DNA of 60,973 nt. Source: Thiorhodococcus minor. GTDB taxonomy: Bacteria > Pseudomonadota > Gammaproteobacteria > Chromatiales > Chromatiaceae. Shown here piece by piece: positions 27,557 to 36,600 of the stretch. Each line of letters starts with the position of its first letter. Position 1 is the stretch's first letter. A program made the position numbers and the translations under genes. The notes under the pieces were generated by a model. That model saw only the letters and a program-made list of their open reading frames with translations, did not search any database and was not told where the DNA came from. Location of the stretch: NCBI RefSeq assembly GCF_010820565.1, contig NZ_JAAIJQ010000035.1, positions 1-60,973 on the forward strand. Reading direction: 5' to 3'.

Positions 27557-28321
27557 ATGGCGATGACTGCTGCCAGCCTTGCCGAATTGCCGCGAGCCGC
27601 CGAGGCGGTGCGCTCTGCCCTGTCGGAGGTCGGTCTCTCGCCAGAGCGCCCCGTGCTGGTGCTGGTCGGTGGAGCCTCGCGCATCTCGGCTGCGGTGAGC
27701 ACGCGGCTCTCCAAGGTGCTCGGCTGCTTGACAGCCGTATTGGACGAGACGGGTGCCGCCGTCGTGGATGGCGGGACCGCCTTTGGCGTCATGGCAGCGA
27801 TGGGAGAGGCGAGGCGGCGTGCCCGAGCGGGCTTCCCGCTGATCGGTGTCGCCGCGATGGGTACGGTTGATTCCGAGCGCTTGCCGGGGCACGCCCGCTG
27901 TGGGCGCATCCTCGATGCATGCGTGCCTGTCGGCGCTCGCGGCGTGGCGCTCGATCCCAATCACAGTCATTTCATACTGGTGCCAGGTGAGCGATGGGGC
28001 GATGAGTCGCCTTGGATCCACGCCGTTGCTCAGGCACTGGCAGGCCGCCGCCCGTCCCTGACCTTGGTCGCCGCGGGCGGCGAGTTCACGCGCTTGGATG
28101 TCGCTGGCTCGCTGGCCGCGCGACGGCCTTGCCTGGTCCTGGATGGATCGGGCGGCGTCTCGGATCTGCTGGCCGCTTGGGCGCGCGGAGAGGGCGGTCC
28201 GCCGGGTCCAGAGCTGACGGGGGGCGATCTCAGTCTGCTGCGGATCCTGGCGCTGGACACTGCCGAGGACTTCCTGCCCGATGTCCTGCGCGAAGCCTTC
28301 GCGCCGGAGGCGCGCGCCTGA
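27557..28321 (+). CDS. LSDAT (TRPM-type SLOG) domain protein
   Basis: A 254-residue stand-alone SLOG/LOG-type Rossmann protein. I recognise the LSDAT pattern, related to the N-terminal domain of TRPM channels: LVLVGGASRIS, the DGGTAFGVMAAMGEARR helix, PLIGVAAMGTV and above all LDPNHSHFILV, equivalent to the LDPNHTHF motif of TRPM proteins, then a glycine-rich LVLDGSGGVSDLL. SLOG domains bind or process nucleotide-derived ligands. ATG occurs at 27557 and 27563. The stop codon overlaps the ATG of the RyR-domain gene (TGATG), so the two are translationally coupled. Assignment rests on motif recognition; no search was run. Confidence 0.8.
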   Translation: MAMTAASLAELPRAAEAVRSALSEVGLSPERPVLVLVGGASRISAAVSTRLSKVLGCLTAVLDETGAAVVDGGTAFGVMAAMGEARRRARAGFPLIGVAAMGTVDSERLPGHARCGRILDACVPVGARGVALDPNHSHFILVPGERWGDESPWIHAVAQALAGRRPSLTLVAAGGEFTRLDVAGSLAARRPCLVLDGSGGVSDLLAAWARGEGGPPGPELTGGDLSLLRILALDTAEDFLPDVLREAFAPEARA

Positions 28322-30066
28322 TGCGGCTCGGACGGCCCAGGATCATGATCTGCGGCACCCAGCCTCTGAGCGCGAAGGTCGCCGCGGGACTCGAAGCCGC
28401 CGGATACCAGGTGTGCCTGTTGAGCGAGGAGGTGCTCCTGAAGCGACCGCTGGCGCGAACCGCGATCCTGATTCTGGCCGAGCCGCTCGCGCCGGCGCGT
28501 CTCGTCGAGGCGGTGATGCGGCGCCACGCGCGGCGACGGGGCCTAGGGCGGCGTCTGACCCGTCTGCTCGTCATGCACCGCGACGACCCGCCTCCCGCGC
28601 TTCCAGCCCCAGAGCCCGACGCCGGTCTGCATGTCGAGACCTTTGGGGTGCATGGCCGAGCGGCACGGTCCTTGTTGATGCGCTGGCCGCTGCATCTCGC
28701 CATGGATCCCAGCTTCGGGCAGGTGCCGCACCTCCTGATCGCCGGCTTGACCGGCCCGACGCGGACCTATCTCCTGCAAGCGCTCAGGCTGATTCATTAC
28801 GGCGAGTCCCGCCCAGGGGTAACGGTGCTCACGGCGAGTCCGGATCGCGATCTGGCCTCATTGACGGCGGCCTATCCGCAAATCCGCGAGATCGCGGATC
28901 TCGCCTTTGCGCCGTTCGCTGCGCCGGGCCTGGCGGGCAAGCCCAGGGTGACCCTGGTGCTCGTGGACCTTGGCGAGTCCGCGACCGAGCATCTGGCGCT
29001 AGCGCGGCACTTGGCCCGCGACATCGAGCAGGCGCAGCACGCCTCGCCGCCGATCCTGGTCGAGATCTCTGAGGCGAGGCCGACCGGACAGCTCGCCGAC
29101 TGGGACGCTCAGCTGATCCCGGTCTCCTGGCTGGAGGAGGCTTGCCGCCCCGACGTCTTGCTCCAGGGGGCCGGCGATGCCGTGGCGCGCACCATCCACG
29201 AGCACTACTGCGACACCATCGCGGCGCAGGGGCGCGATCCTGGGGCCGAGCCCGCCGGCAAGCCCTGGGAGCAGCTCGCCAGCACCTATCGTCAGGCCAA
29301 TCGGCATCAGGCCGATCATCTCTGGGCCAAGCTCGCCGTCACGGATTGCCTGGCGGTTCCGGAAGAGATCGTCGAGTCCTTCAGCTTCAGTCCGCTCGAG
29401 ACCGAGCGGCTCGCCCTCATCGAGCATCAGCGCTGGGCCGCCGATCGCTATCTGGACGGCTGGAGCTATGCGCCTGAGCGTGACAACGTGCGCAAGCATC
29501 ATCCTCAGCTCATCCCCTATGCGGCACTTTCCACGGCGATGAAGGATCTGGACAGGTTCGCCGTGCGCGGGCTGCCGACCCTGCTGGCGCGCTCCGGACT
29601 GGGTGTGGTCCGCATGCTGATCGTCGCCCTGCCGGATCCGCTGCCCGGCACCCAGCTCGATGCTCGGGCGCGGCGTGCGCTGCCCGCGGTGCTCGAGCGT
29701 CTCCAGGCGCGCTACCCGGACCGCGCCATGATGCTGGCGGCGACCTTGGGGCATGCAGATGTCCGCCGCATGGTCAGGCTGGCGCTGGAGCGGGCCGGGG
29801 GCGGCCTCATCTGGCTGATCGCTGATCCCATATCGACTTTGCTGGTCCGCCAAGCGGACGATGCCGCGCGGACGGATCTGCTCGCGCTCGGGGCGAGGGC
29901 ATCGCGCCGGCTCATGCTGGACGGAGCGGAGGAGCTGCGCCGCTGGATTGCGGGGCGCGCGGAGATCGTCCTGCAGCTGGGCGCTGAGCAGCCGCTCGCT
30001 CGCCCTGCCAAGCGGGTCTCCATCGCGGCGCGGGGTGCCGCGCCGGTGTGGAATTTCGAGTACTGA
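28321..30066 (+). CDS. TrkA-N-like / RyR domain protein
   Basis: A 581-residue cytoplasmic protein. An N-terminal Rossmann-like segment (RIMICGTQPLSAKVAAGLEA, then an 'AILILAE' strand) covers about 1-120. A second Rossmann segment begins with HLLIAGLTGPTRTYLLQALR (about 140-260) and resembles TrkA-N. A RyR domain lies at about 360-430: ERLALIEHQRWAADRYLDGW, SYAPERDNVRKHHP and KDLDRFAVRGLPTLL. A third alpha/beta region closes the protein (about 425-570). RyR domains are predicted to recognise ligands, possibly nucleotide-derived, in bacterial sensory and conflict systems. It overlaps the LSDAT gene by one base and lies 5 bp before the MlaE-like gene. Confidence 0.82.
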   Translation: MRLGRPRIMICGTQPLSAKVAAGLEAAGYQVCLLSEEVLLKRPLARTAILILAEPLAPARLVEAVMRRHARRRGLGRRLTRLLVMHRDDPPPALPAPEPDAGLHVETFGVHGRAARSLLMRWPLHLAMDPSFGQVPHLLIAGLTGPTRTYLLQALRLIHYGESRPGVTVLTASPDRDLASLTAAYPQIREIADLAFAPFAAPGLAGKPRVTLVLVDLGESATEHLALARHLARDIEQAQHASPPILVEISEARPTGQLADWDAQLIPVSWLEEACRPDVLLQGAGDAVARTIHEHYCDTIAAQGRDPGAEPAGKPWEQLASTYRQANRHQADHLWAKLAVTDCLAVPEEIVESFSFSPLETERLALIEHQRWAADRYLDGWSYAPERDNVRKHHPQLIPYAALSTAMKDLDRFAVRGLPTLLARSGLGVVRMLIVALPDPLPGTQLDARARRALPAVLERLQARYPDRAMMLAATLGHADVRRMVRLALERAGGGLIWLIADPISTLLVRQADDAARTDLLALGARASRRLMLDGAEELRRWIAGRAEIVLQLGAEQPLARPAKRVSIAARGAAPVWNFEY

Positions 30067-30071
30067 CCCGT

Positions 30072-30893
30072 ATGCCGAGGTCGCGCGCCAACCGCCACTT
30101 CGTCCCGCGCCAGCGGGACGCCGCCCTCTTCTCCGGCCCAACTGGCTGGGTCGAGGGGATCGGGCTGGCGGGCCTGGCGCTCGCACGCTGTCTCGGGCTC
30201 TATCTCAGGATTCTCATCGGTAAGGCGCGCCTCGATCTGCCCGCCTTCGCGGCGTCACTGCGGCAGGCCGGGCTGTCCATCCTGCCGGCCATCACCCTGG
30301 TGAGCCTGGTGGTCGGCTTGATCCTGGGGCATCAGTCGCAGAGCATTCTAGGGCAGCTGGATCTGCCTGAGCTGATCTTGGCCTCCGGCGCCTACCTCGT
30401 GGTCATGGAGGTGATTCCCATCCTGGTCGGTATCCTCGTCGCCGGTCGGGCCGGTGTGGCGCTCGCGGTCCGTCAGGCGAGCCTCGCGGTCAGCGGCGAG
30501 ATCGACGGCCTGCTGATCAATGGCGTCGATCCCATCCGCCTCACTCTGGGGCCAGTGCTGCTGGCCATGCTGCTCATGAGCTTCGCATTCACCGTTTGGG
30601 GCAGTCTGGTCACGCTCGGCGCCACCGGCCTTTGGCTCTGGGGCATGGCTGGGCTCTCGCCGGCGAGTCTACTGGACGCATTCGGGCGCGCCCTGGCGCC
30701 CGGCGACCTTGTCGAGGCCTTGCTCAAGCCATTGCTCTTCTCGCTGCTGGTCGCGGTCATCGCGACCGTCAACGGGACCGCGGCCGGCCGCGACCCGGAG
30801 GGCATCGGCCAGGCCGCGACGCGGACCATGATCGGTGCGGTGGCGGCCATCCTGGTCGCGGATCTCCTCATTGTGCTGCTGTTTCGGGAGTAG
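30072..30893 (+). CDS. MlaE-family lipid ABC transporter permease
   Basis: A 273-residue inner-membrane permease of the MlaE/YrbE (DUF140) family, which moves phospholipids between membranes with MCE proteins. Family features include ITLVSLVVGLILGHQS, the conserved EVIPILVGILVAGRAGVAL segment, a hydrophobic core around LAMLLMSFAFTVWG and the final TVNGTAAGRDPEGIGQAATR loop before the last TM segment. I chose the ATG at 30072; a GTG at 30048 would overlap the RyR-domain gene. The ATPase gene starts 2 bp after its stop. No STAS-domain MlaB gene accompanies it. Confidence 0.9.
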   Translation: MPRSRANRHFVPRQRDAALFSGPTGWVEGIGLAGLALARCLGLYLRILIGKARLDLPAFAASLRQAGLSILPAITLVSLVVGLILGHQSQSILGQLDLPELILASGAYLVVMEVIPILVGILVAGRAGVALAVRQASLAVSGEIDGLLINGVDPIRLTLGPVLLAMLLMSFAFTVWGSLVTLGATGLWLWGMAGLSPASLLDAFGRALAPGDLVEALLKPLLFSLLVAVIATVNGTAAGRDPEGIGQAATRTMIGAVAAILVADLLIVLLFRE

Positions 30894-30895
30894 GC

Positions 30896-31663
30896 ATGGG
30901 CTCAATGGCCTCGGCGACCATGGCCGATGAACGGGTGCTCGAGCTCAGTGGCGTCTATCAGCACGTCGAAGGGCGGATGGCGTTGAGCGATGTCGCCTTG
31001 ACGGTCGCGCCTGGCGAGTGGCTCCTCGTCACCGGACCCAACGGCGCCGGCAAGACCCTGCTCGCTAGGCTCATCCTGGGGCTGGATCGGCCGTCGGCGG
31101 GTAGAATCCAGGTGCTCGGGCGCAGCCTGGATGCGCTCGACGGGGAGGCGCTGAGGGCACTGCGCCTAGACCTCGGCGGCGTCTTGCAGGGCGGCTCCCT
31201 GTTGGAGGGCGTGAGCGTGCTCGAGAATCTCTTGCTGCCGCTGCGCGATCGGCCGCTCAGTCGCGGTGCCCTGGCGCGCGCGGCACGTCTGGTGATGACA
31301 TTGCTGAATCTGGATGGACTGGAGAATCAGTTGCCGCGAGCACTCTCGCTGGGCCAGCGGCGTTTGGTGGAGCTGGCGCGCGCCCTCATCCGCGAGCCGA
31401 AGGTGCTTGTCTGGGACGGTTTCTCCGAGGGCCTGGACCTTCCCGCCATGCGCGAGACCCTTGGGGTTCTGAGCGACCTGAGCCGTCACCGCGGGCTGGC
31501 GCTGGTGGCGACCGACAATCGGCCTGAGATCCTGGGGGATGCGCCGCATCGGGTTGCCGTGCTGGCGCGGGGGCGATGCCTCTTCACCGGGACCGGACAT
31601 GAGCTGGAGGCTGCCCGCGAGACCAGTCTGGAGCTGCGCGCGGTGCTGGCGGGGACGGTTTGA
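30896..31663 (+). CDS. MlaF-like ABC ATPase with degenerate catalytic site
   Basis: A 255-residue ABC nucleotide-binding domain expected to pair with the MlaE-type permease. Walker A is intact (GPNGAGKT) and the Q-loop Gln is present (GVLQGGSLL). The signature is altered (LSLGQRR instead of LSGGQ). After the Walker B Asp the catalytic Glu is replaced by Gly (VLVWDGFSEGLD), and the switch-loop His is replaced by Asp (LVATDNRPE). It may therefore bind ATP but hydrolyse it poorly. GGGAG precedes the ATG. The upstream open frame back to 30596 is inside the permease gene and is not used. It is followed 2 bp later by the MCE gene. Confidence 0.9.
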   Translation: MGSMASATMADERVLELSGVYQHVEGRMALSDVALTVAPGEWLLVTGPNGAGKTLLARLILGLDRPSAGRIQVLGRSLDALDGEALRALRLDLGGVLQGGSLLEGVSVLENLLLPLRDRPLSRGALARAARLVMTLLNLDGLENQLPRALSLGQRRLVELARALIREPKVLVWDGFSEGLDLPAMRETLGVLSDLSRHRGLALVATDNRPEILGDAPHRVAVLARGRCLFTGTGHELEAARETSLELRAVLAGTV

Positions 31664-31665
31664 GC

Positions 31666-32775
31666 ATGGGCGACGGGCTTTCGGGCGATCGGCTGGATCG
31701 GCTCTATTCGCCCCCGGAGATCGGTGCGCCGGGCAAGCGGCGTGTCCAGGCGCAGCGGCGCGATCTGCTGTTGGCGGGCACTTTCGTCCTTGCCATGGCC
31801 GGTGTCGTGCTTGCGACGCTGGCCTTTCTGATGCCGAGTCTGCTTGGGCGGGCCTATCGGCTCGACGCCTATTTCGCGGACGCCAAGGGGCTGGATGTCG
31901 GGATGCAGGTGCTCCAGGCGGGCTATGTGATCGGCTTGGTCGAGCGCGTGCAGCCGATCTTCAGTGCCGATGGCCCCCTGGAGGACCCCTGCGAGATCTG
32001 GGGAGAGGCATCGACTGTGGATGCCACGCGTCGGCCCTGTTTTCGAGCGACGCTGCGTATCCAGCGCGATTGGCCGATTCCGGAGGATAGCCTGGCCCAG
32101 ATCGGCGCTGAAGGCTTGCTCAAGGGCGATGCCATCAAGATCTTGCCGGGCAGCTCGCCGCAGCCCCTGGCTCATGGTCAAACCCTGCGCGTTCTGGGGC
32201 AGGAGCCGGACATCGTCGCCCGTCTCGGCGCTCTATCGGATTCGGTCCGGATCTTGGTGGACGAGTCCATCGCGCCCGCGGTCGAGAGCATCCATGCCCA
32301 GATTCGCGCCATCGAGACACTGGTGGGAACGGGCGAGGAGCAGGGCGAGAATCGCAAGCGGCTCGCGGGCGCCTTCGAGAGCCTGCAGGACCTTTCAGCG
32401 CGTCTGCGGGATGCGGTCGATCCCAAGGCGATCGCCGATATCCTTGCCTCCGTCAAGACGATGTCGGACAACCTGGCCGTGATGACATCCGAGCTGCGCG
32501 GCAGCACGGGCGACATCCAGGACGCCGTGACCAATTATGGCGATCTCGCTGTGGATGTGCGGCGCTTGGTCAAGGACAACAGACCCGCGCTTCAGGAATC
32601 GCTTGACGACGCACAATACCTGCTGCAAGAGCTGTCCGCGGCCTTGACGCCGATCCTGACCAACATCGAGGATGCCACCCGCAATCTGTCCGCCTTGTCG
32701 CGCGAGCTGCGGAAGGATCCCAAGTCGCTGCTCATGGAGCGTGAGGTCGAAGAGCCGACCCCCTGGTTTCGATGA
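31666..32775 (+). CDS. MlaD-family (MCE domain) protein
   Basis: A 369-residue membrane-anchored MCE protein. A cytoplasmic N-terminus precedes one TM segment (LLLAGTFVLAMAGVVLATLA, about 35-56). The MCE domain follows (about 60-185), with KGLDVGMQVLQAGYVIGLVE and the central GAEGLLKGDAIKIL. The domain has an insertion containing a Cys pair (near residues 106 and 125) that could form a disulfide in the periplasm. The C-terminal half is a long helical region (about 195-355) of the kind that forms a hydrophobic tunnel in MCE hexamers. The start at 31666 is 2 bp after the ATPase stop; a TTG at 31660 would overlap. Confidence 0.9.
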   Translation: MGDGLSGDRLDRLYSPPEIGAPGKRRVQAQRRDLLLAGTFVLAMAGVVLATLAFLMPSLLGRAYRLDAYFADAKGLDVGMQVLQAGYVIGLVERVQPIFSADGPLEDPCEIWGEASTVDATRRPCFRATLRIQRDWPIPEDSLAQIGAEGLLKGDAIKILPGSSPQPLAHGQTLRVLGQEPDIVARLGALSDSVRILVDESIAPAVESIHAQIRAIETLVGTGEEQGENRKRLAGAFESLQDLSARLRDAVDPKAIADILASVKTMSDNLAVMTSELRGSTGDIQDAVTNYGDLAVDVRRLVKDNRPALQESLDDAQYLLQELSAALTPILTNIEDATRNLSALSRELRKDPKSLLMEREVEEPTPWFR

Positions 32776-32951
32776 ATCTAGAAAGCGCAGTCAGCAGCCC
32801 GCGATCAGCCACCAGGCGTTGGTTTTCCGAGGCCTTCGGCGATCGAGGCTTTCATCCCTTCGGTAAGCTCCGGCTGGTACCCTGTGCCGGCCAAGTGACT
32901 GATCCTAAAGAGCTGGCCTTTGGTAGCTGGAAGCTGGCAGCTCTTTTCAGG
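32776..32951 (+). other. Spacer inside the Mla-like operon
   Basis: A 176-bp gap separates the MCE gene from the lipoprotein gene, whereas the other junctions in this operon are 0-5 bp. The lipoprotein frame is open through it (an ATG lies at 32772), but its translation has no conserved features. It contains repeated AGCTGG words (32911-32943). It may be an acquired intergenic repeat. Confidence 0.4.
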
Positions 32952-33641
32952 ATGAACGCAGACGCCTTGGAGTCGGGCAGGAGCTGTCAGCCCTCGCTGC
33001 GATCCGCGCCGCGGCGATTTCGCTTGGCTCTGCTCCTCATCGCGCTCGTCGCGCTGCTCGCTGCCTGCGGCACGGCACCCCCGCTCCCGCGCGATCGCTA
33101 TTACGCCCTCGAGCCCGATGGCTCGGCACCGACGGCGGGCCAGCTCGTTGCCGCCATCCTGCAGGTCAACGATCTGGCCGCGCGGGGCTTCTTGGGCGGG
33201 CGACAGATCCTCTACCGCACCCAGGAGCAGCCGCTCGTCGTCGAGCGTTACGAAACCTATCTCTGGGAGGTGCCGGCGCCGCGGGCCTTGGCCGCCATCC
33301 TCGTCGAGACCATTCGCGATGTCGGACTCTTCCGGCACGTGGTGATCCCGGCCGACCGGGCCAAGCCGGATCTGCTGTTGGGTGGCGAGGTCGAGCGCTT
33401 CGAGCATCGACCGACTGAGCGACCGCCCCTGGTCTTGGCGAAGCTCAACCTGTCGTTGGTCAGGACCAATGATAGGCGCTCACTTTGGACGCGCCAATAC
33501 AGCGGCCAGGAGCCGGTCTCCGCCGATACCCCAGACGCCATGGCGGAGGCCTTCAACCGTCTGGCGCGGCGCTTGGCCTTGGAGGTCACGCGTGATCTGG
33601 TCGCCCTGGGGACCAAGCTGGAGTCGACCGCCAGACCCTGA
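32952..33641 (+). CDS. PqiC/ABC-transport auxiliary lipoprotein
   Basis: A 229-residue lipoprotein. A basic N-terminus (RSAPRRFRLAL) and a hydrophobic core lead to the lipobox LLAAC (Cys near residue 39). The mature part has the DUF330/PqiC pattern: DRYYALEP, ILYRTQEQPLVVERYETYLWEVPAPRAL and LLLGGEVERFEH. Family members sit in the outer membrane and cap MCE tunnels (as PqiC does for PqiB), so it is probably the outer-membrane end of this transporter. The ATG at 32952 has CAGG upstream. It ends 10 bp from the convergent stop of the large WD40 gene. Confidence 0.88.
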   Translation: MNADALESGRSCQPSLRSAPRRFRLALLLIALVALLAACGTAPPLPRDRYYALEPDGSAPTAGQLVAAILQVNDLAARGFLGGRQILYRTQEQPLVVERYETYLWEVPAPRALAAILVETIRDVGLFRHVVIPADRAKPDLLLGGEVERFEHRPTERPPLVLAKLNLSLVRTNDRRSLWTRQYSGQEPVSADTPDAMAEAFNRLARRLALEVTRDLVALGTKLESTARP

Positions 33642-33651
33642 GTTGTGCTTG

Positions 33652-36600
33652 TCAGTTGTCACGGCTTGGGTGGGTGCGCAGGAGGTCGCGGTATCTGGCC
33701 GCTTCCTCGATCAAGGCGAGCCGACTGCGCTCGCGGCCCCAGTGCTCGACGAGCGAGGCATCCGTGCCTGCTGAGTCATTCCAAAGCCGCCAGACGAGTG
33801 CCGTGTCGCTCCAGTATCCGGCGACGACCGTCTTGCCGCTGGCGTCGAAGGTTGCGCCCGTGATACCGCCGAGATCGGCATCCATCACCAGGTAGGGCGT
33901 GATTGGCAGCTTCTGCGCGCGCTGGGGGCGCTTCCAGATGGCGAGCGTGCCGTCGCGCGAGGCGGTCATGATCCACTGCCCGTCTGGGCTGAAGCTCGCG
34001 GAGGTGACGCGATTCTCATGCCCGCTGAGCTCGGCGAGCAGCTCGCCCTCGACCGACCAGACGTGGGCCTTGGCCTCGAAGGCGGCGGTTACCAGGGCCT
34101 TGCCGTCGGGGGCGAGCTGCACGTCGTAGAGCCGCCCCGCGTCGGGATCGAGGTAGCGCGGCGTCCCGCATCCGTCCTCTCGCAGCTCGACCAATGAGGC
34201 GCGCCCGTCACGGCTCGCCGCGGCGAGCCAGCGTCCCTCTGAAGAAAGGCTGAGGGCGTAGATGGATGCGCGGTGTGCCTCGATGCTGCATAGGCGCGAC
34301 CAGCGCCCGCTGTCGTCGAGGCGTCTGAGATGCAGTCCACCATCCGCGTCGCCGACCGCCAGCAGCATGCCTTTCCGGGCGGCTGGCGCGACGGCAAGGG
34401 CTCGGGCCGCACTACGCAGATCGGCGAAGACCTCCGGCCGTGCGACCGCCGAGCAGTGCGCCGCATCCCAGACGCGAACCGGCTGCTCGGCGTCGCTGGA
34501 GGCGGTGAAGAGCCACTGCTCGTCCGGCGAGAAGGCGACCTGATAGACGTCCGGACAGTCCGCGGATCCGCCGTCCGCGCAGTCGTTCGGGGTCGAGGAC
34601 AGCTCGAGCCGACAGCCTTCTCCGCTTGCCAGCTCCCAGAGCCGCGCCGTGCCGTCCGAGCTGGCGCTTGCCAGCCAACGGCGAGAAGGCGAGAAGGCGA
34701 TGTGGCGGATGCGGTCTTGGTGACCCTCTAGCGTGCGCTCCTTGACGGGTGCCTGGGATCCGGGCGTATAGGTCCAGAGACCGATGCGTCCGTCGTAGGA
34801 TGCGGTCGCGACCAGGAGGTCGGTGTCGCCATCGGTCGCTCTGCCGAGGTCGGCGACGGCAACGGCCCTGACGTGGTCATTCTGGGGGAGTCGAAAAGCG
34901 AGCCCATTCTCCGGTGTGACGGACCAGAGTCGCGCTGAGCCGTCGCGGTCGGAGGCTGTCATCACGCTTTGACCGTCCTGGGTGAAGCGCGCCTTGGCGA
35001 TCGCGGCGTCGTGGCTGAAGACGGCCACCGGCTTGCCGCTCTCCAGCTGCCAGAGCCGCGCCGTCTTGTCTTGCGAGAGGCTGAGCACCAGGTGCTCGCC
35101 GAGACGCGGATCCAGCGCTGGACTGATGCTGACGTCATCGATCGCGAGATCGTGCTCGCCGAGGATTTCGGCGCTCCCCTCCTCGAGGTTCCAGCGCACC
35201 AGTTGTCCGGTGCCGTCGCCAGCCACGATCGCGCTGCCATCCGGGCTGAACGCGAGGGCGCGAACCGAGGATTCGTGGATACGGACGCTGCGGCCGCCGC
35301 GCTCGATCTGTCCCAGCACCCTGAGCTGAGTGCCTTGTCGGTCGAAGACATACAGCTGCTCGTCGAGCGTCGCCACGGCGATCTGCCGTCCGTCCGGGCT
35401 GAAGACCACCTCTCTTGCGGGTCGGCGGAAACGGCCCTCCTTGGGCAGGGTGCCCAGCTGGGTGCCGTCGGCGGCATCCAGAACCAGCACCCGGCCCGCC
35501 CTCGATGCGGCCAGGATGCGCGCGCCGTCCGGGCTCAGTGCAAGGTCCCAGATGGCGTCCTCGGGGAAGACCTGCCGCCATGCGGCATCGCCTGGCTGGC
35601 TCAAATCAACGCGACAGAGCGCGGTCTCTTTCTCGTCCGTCGCGTATTCGACGATGAGGAAGCGCCCGCTGGGATCGATGGCGACATCCTGGCCTTCCGG
35701 TCCGCCGCAGGGCCAGGTGGGCGGCTGCTCGGCGCTGGCCGGCAGCTGCCAGATACCCGATGCGCCCAGGCCGAGCACCTGAGCCGCGCTGCCCCGGCCG
35801 GCGACGCGCAGGTCGTGGATCGGCAGCTCGGGGCCGGCGAGAAGCTCGGTTGGCTCGAATCGTCCATCCGTCAGTTGCCAGCGCTCGGCGCCGTGCTGGC
35901 GAGAGAAGGTGACCACGGCCCCGCCGTCCTCCAGGAAGGCGGGGGCGACTGGCCTTGACGCTCGCCCCCCAGGCGGTTTGGCGATGGCGAGCAGCCGATT
36001 GCCGGCGAGGGCATGTGCGATACGGTCGACGGCCTCCGCGGGGAGATAGGGGCCGGCCTCCCAGGCGAGGCGCATGGCCTTGGGCGTGTTGCCGCGATCG
36101 ATGGCGATATCCGCCTCGTGGAGCTGGCTGCGCCCTGCATTGAGCGCGGCCTCATGGCGTGCGTCCCAGATAGCATAGGTGGCAACACTGGCGAAGAGCA
36201 GCAGTAGGCCCAGGGTGGAGCCAATGGTCAAGCGGTTGCGGCGGCGCTCGAAGTGGATGAATGCCCGGGAGTGGTCGAGAAATTCCCGCTCCAGCGGCTC
36301 GAGCTCATCGGCGAAGGGCTCGGCGAAGCCCTGGGCCGCCGCGAAACCGACCTCTCCGAGAAGGTGCTCGCGATTGCAGTCGGTGCGCTTCCAAAGCCGA
36401 GCCTGGCGCGAGATCTGGCTGCGCAGCGCCAGGGTGCGTCGATTCTCCGCATCCGCGAGCCAGTCTCGGATGGGGCGCCATTGCGAGAGCAATGCCGGGT
36501 GGGCGAGCTCTGCGGTGGACTGGTACTGGCCCCAGCGGGCTGCGTCGTAGGGCCGCGTCTCGCCGTCCGGGCCAGCCGCCGCCGGTGTCTCCAAGATGGC

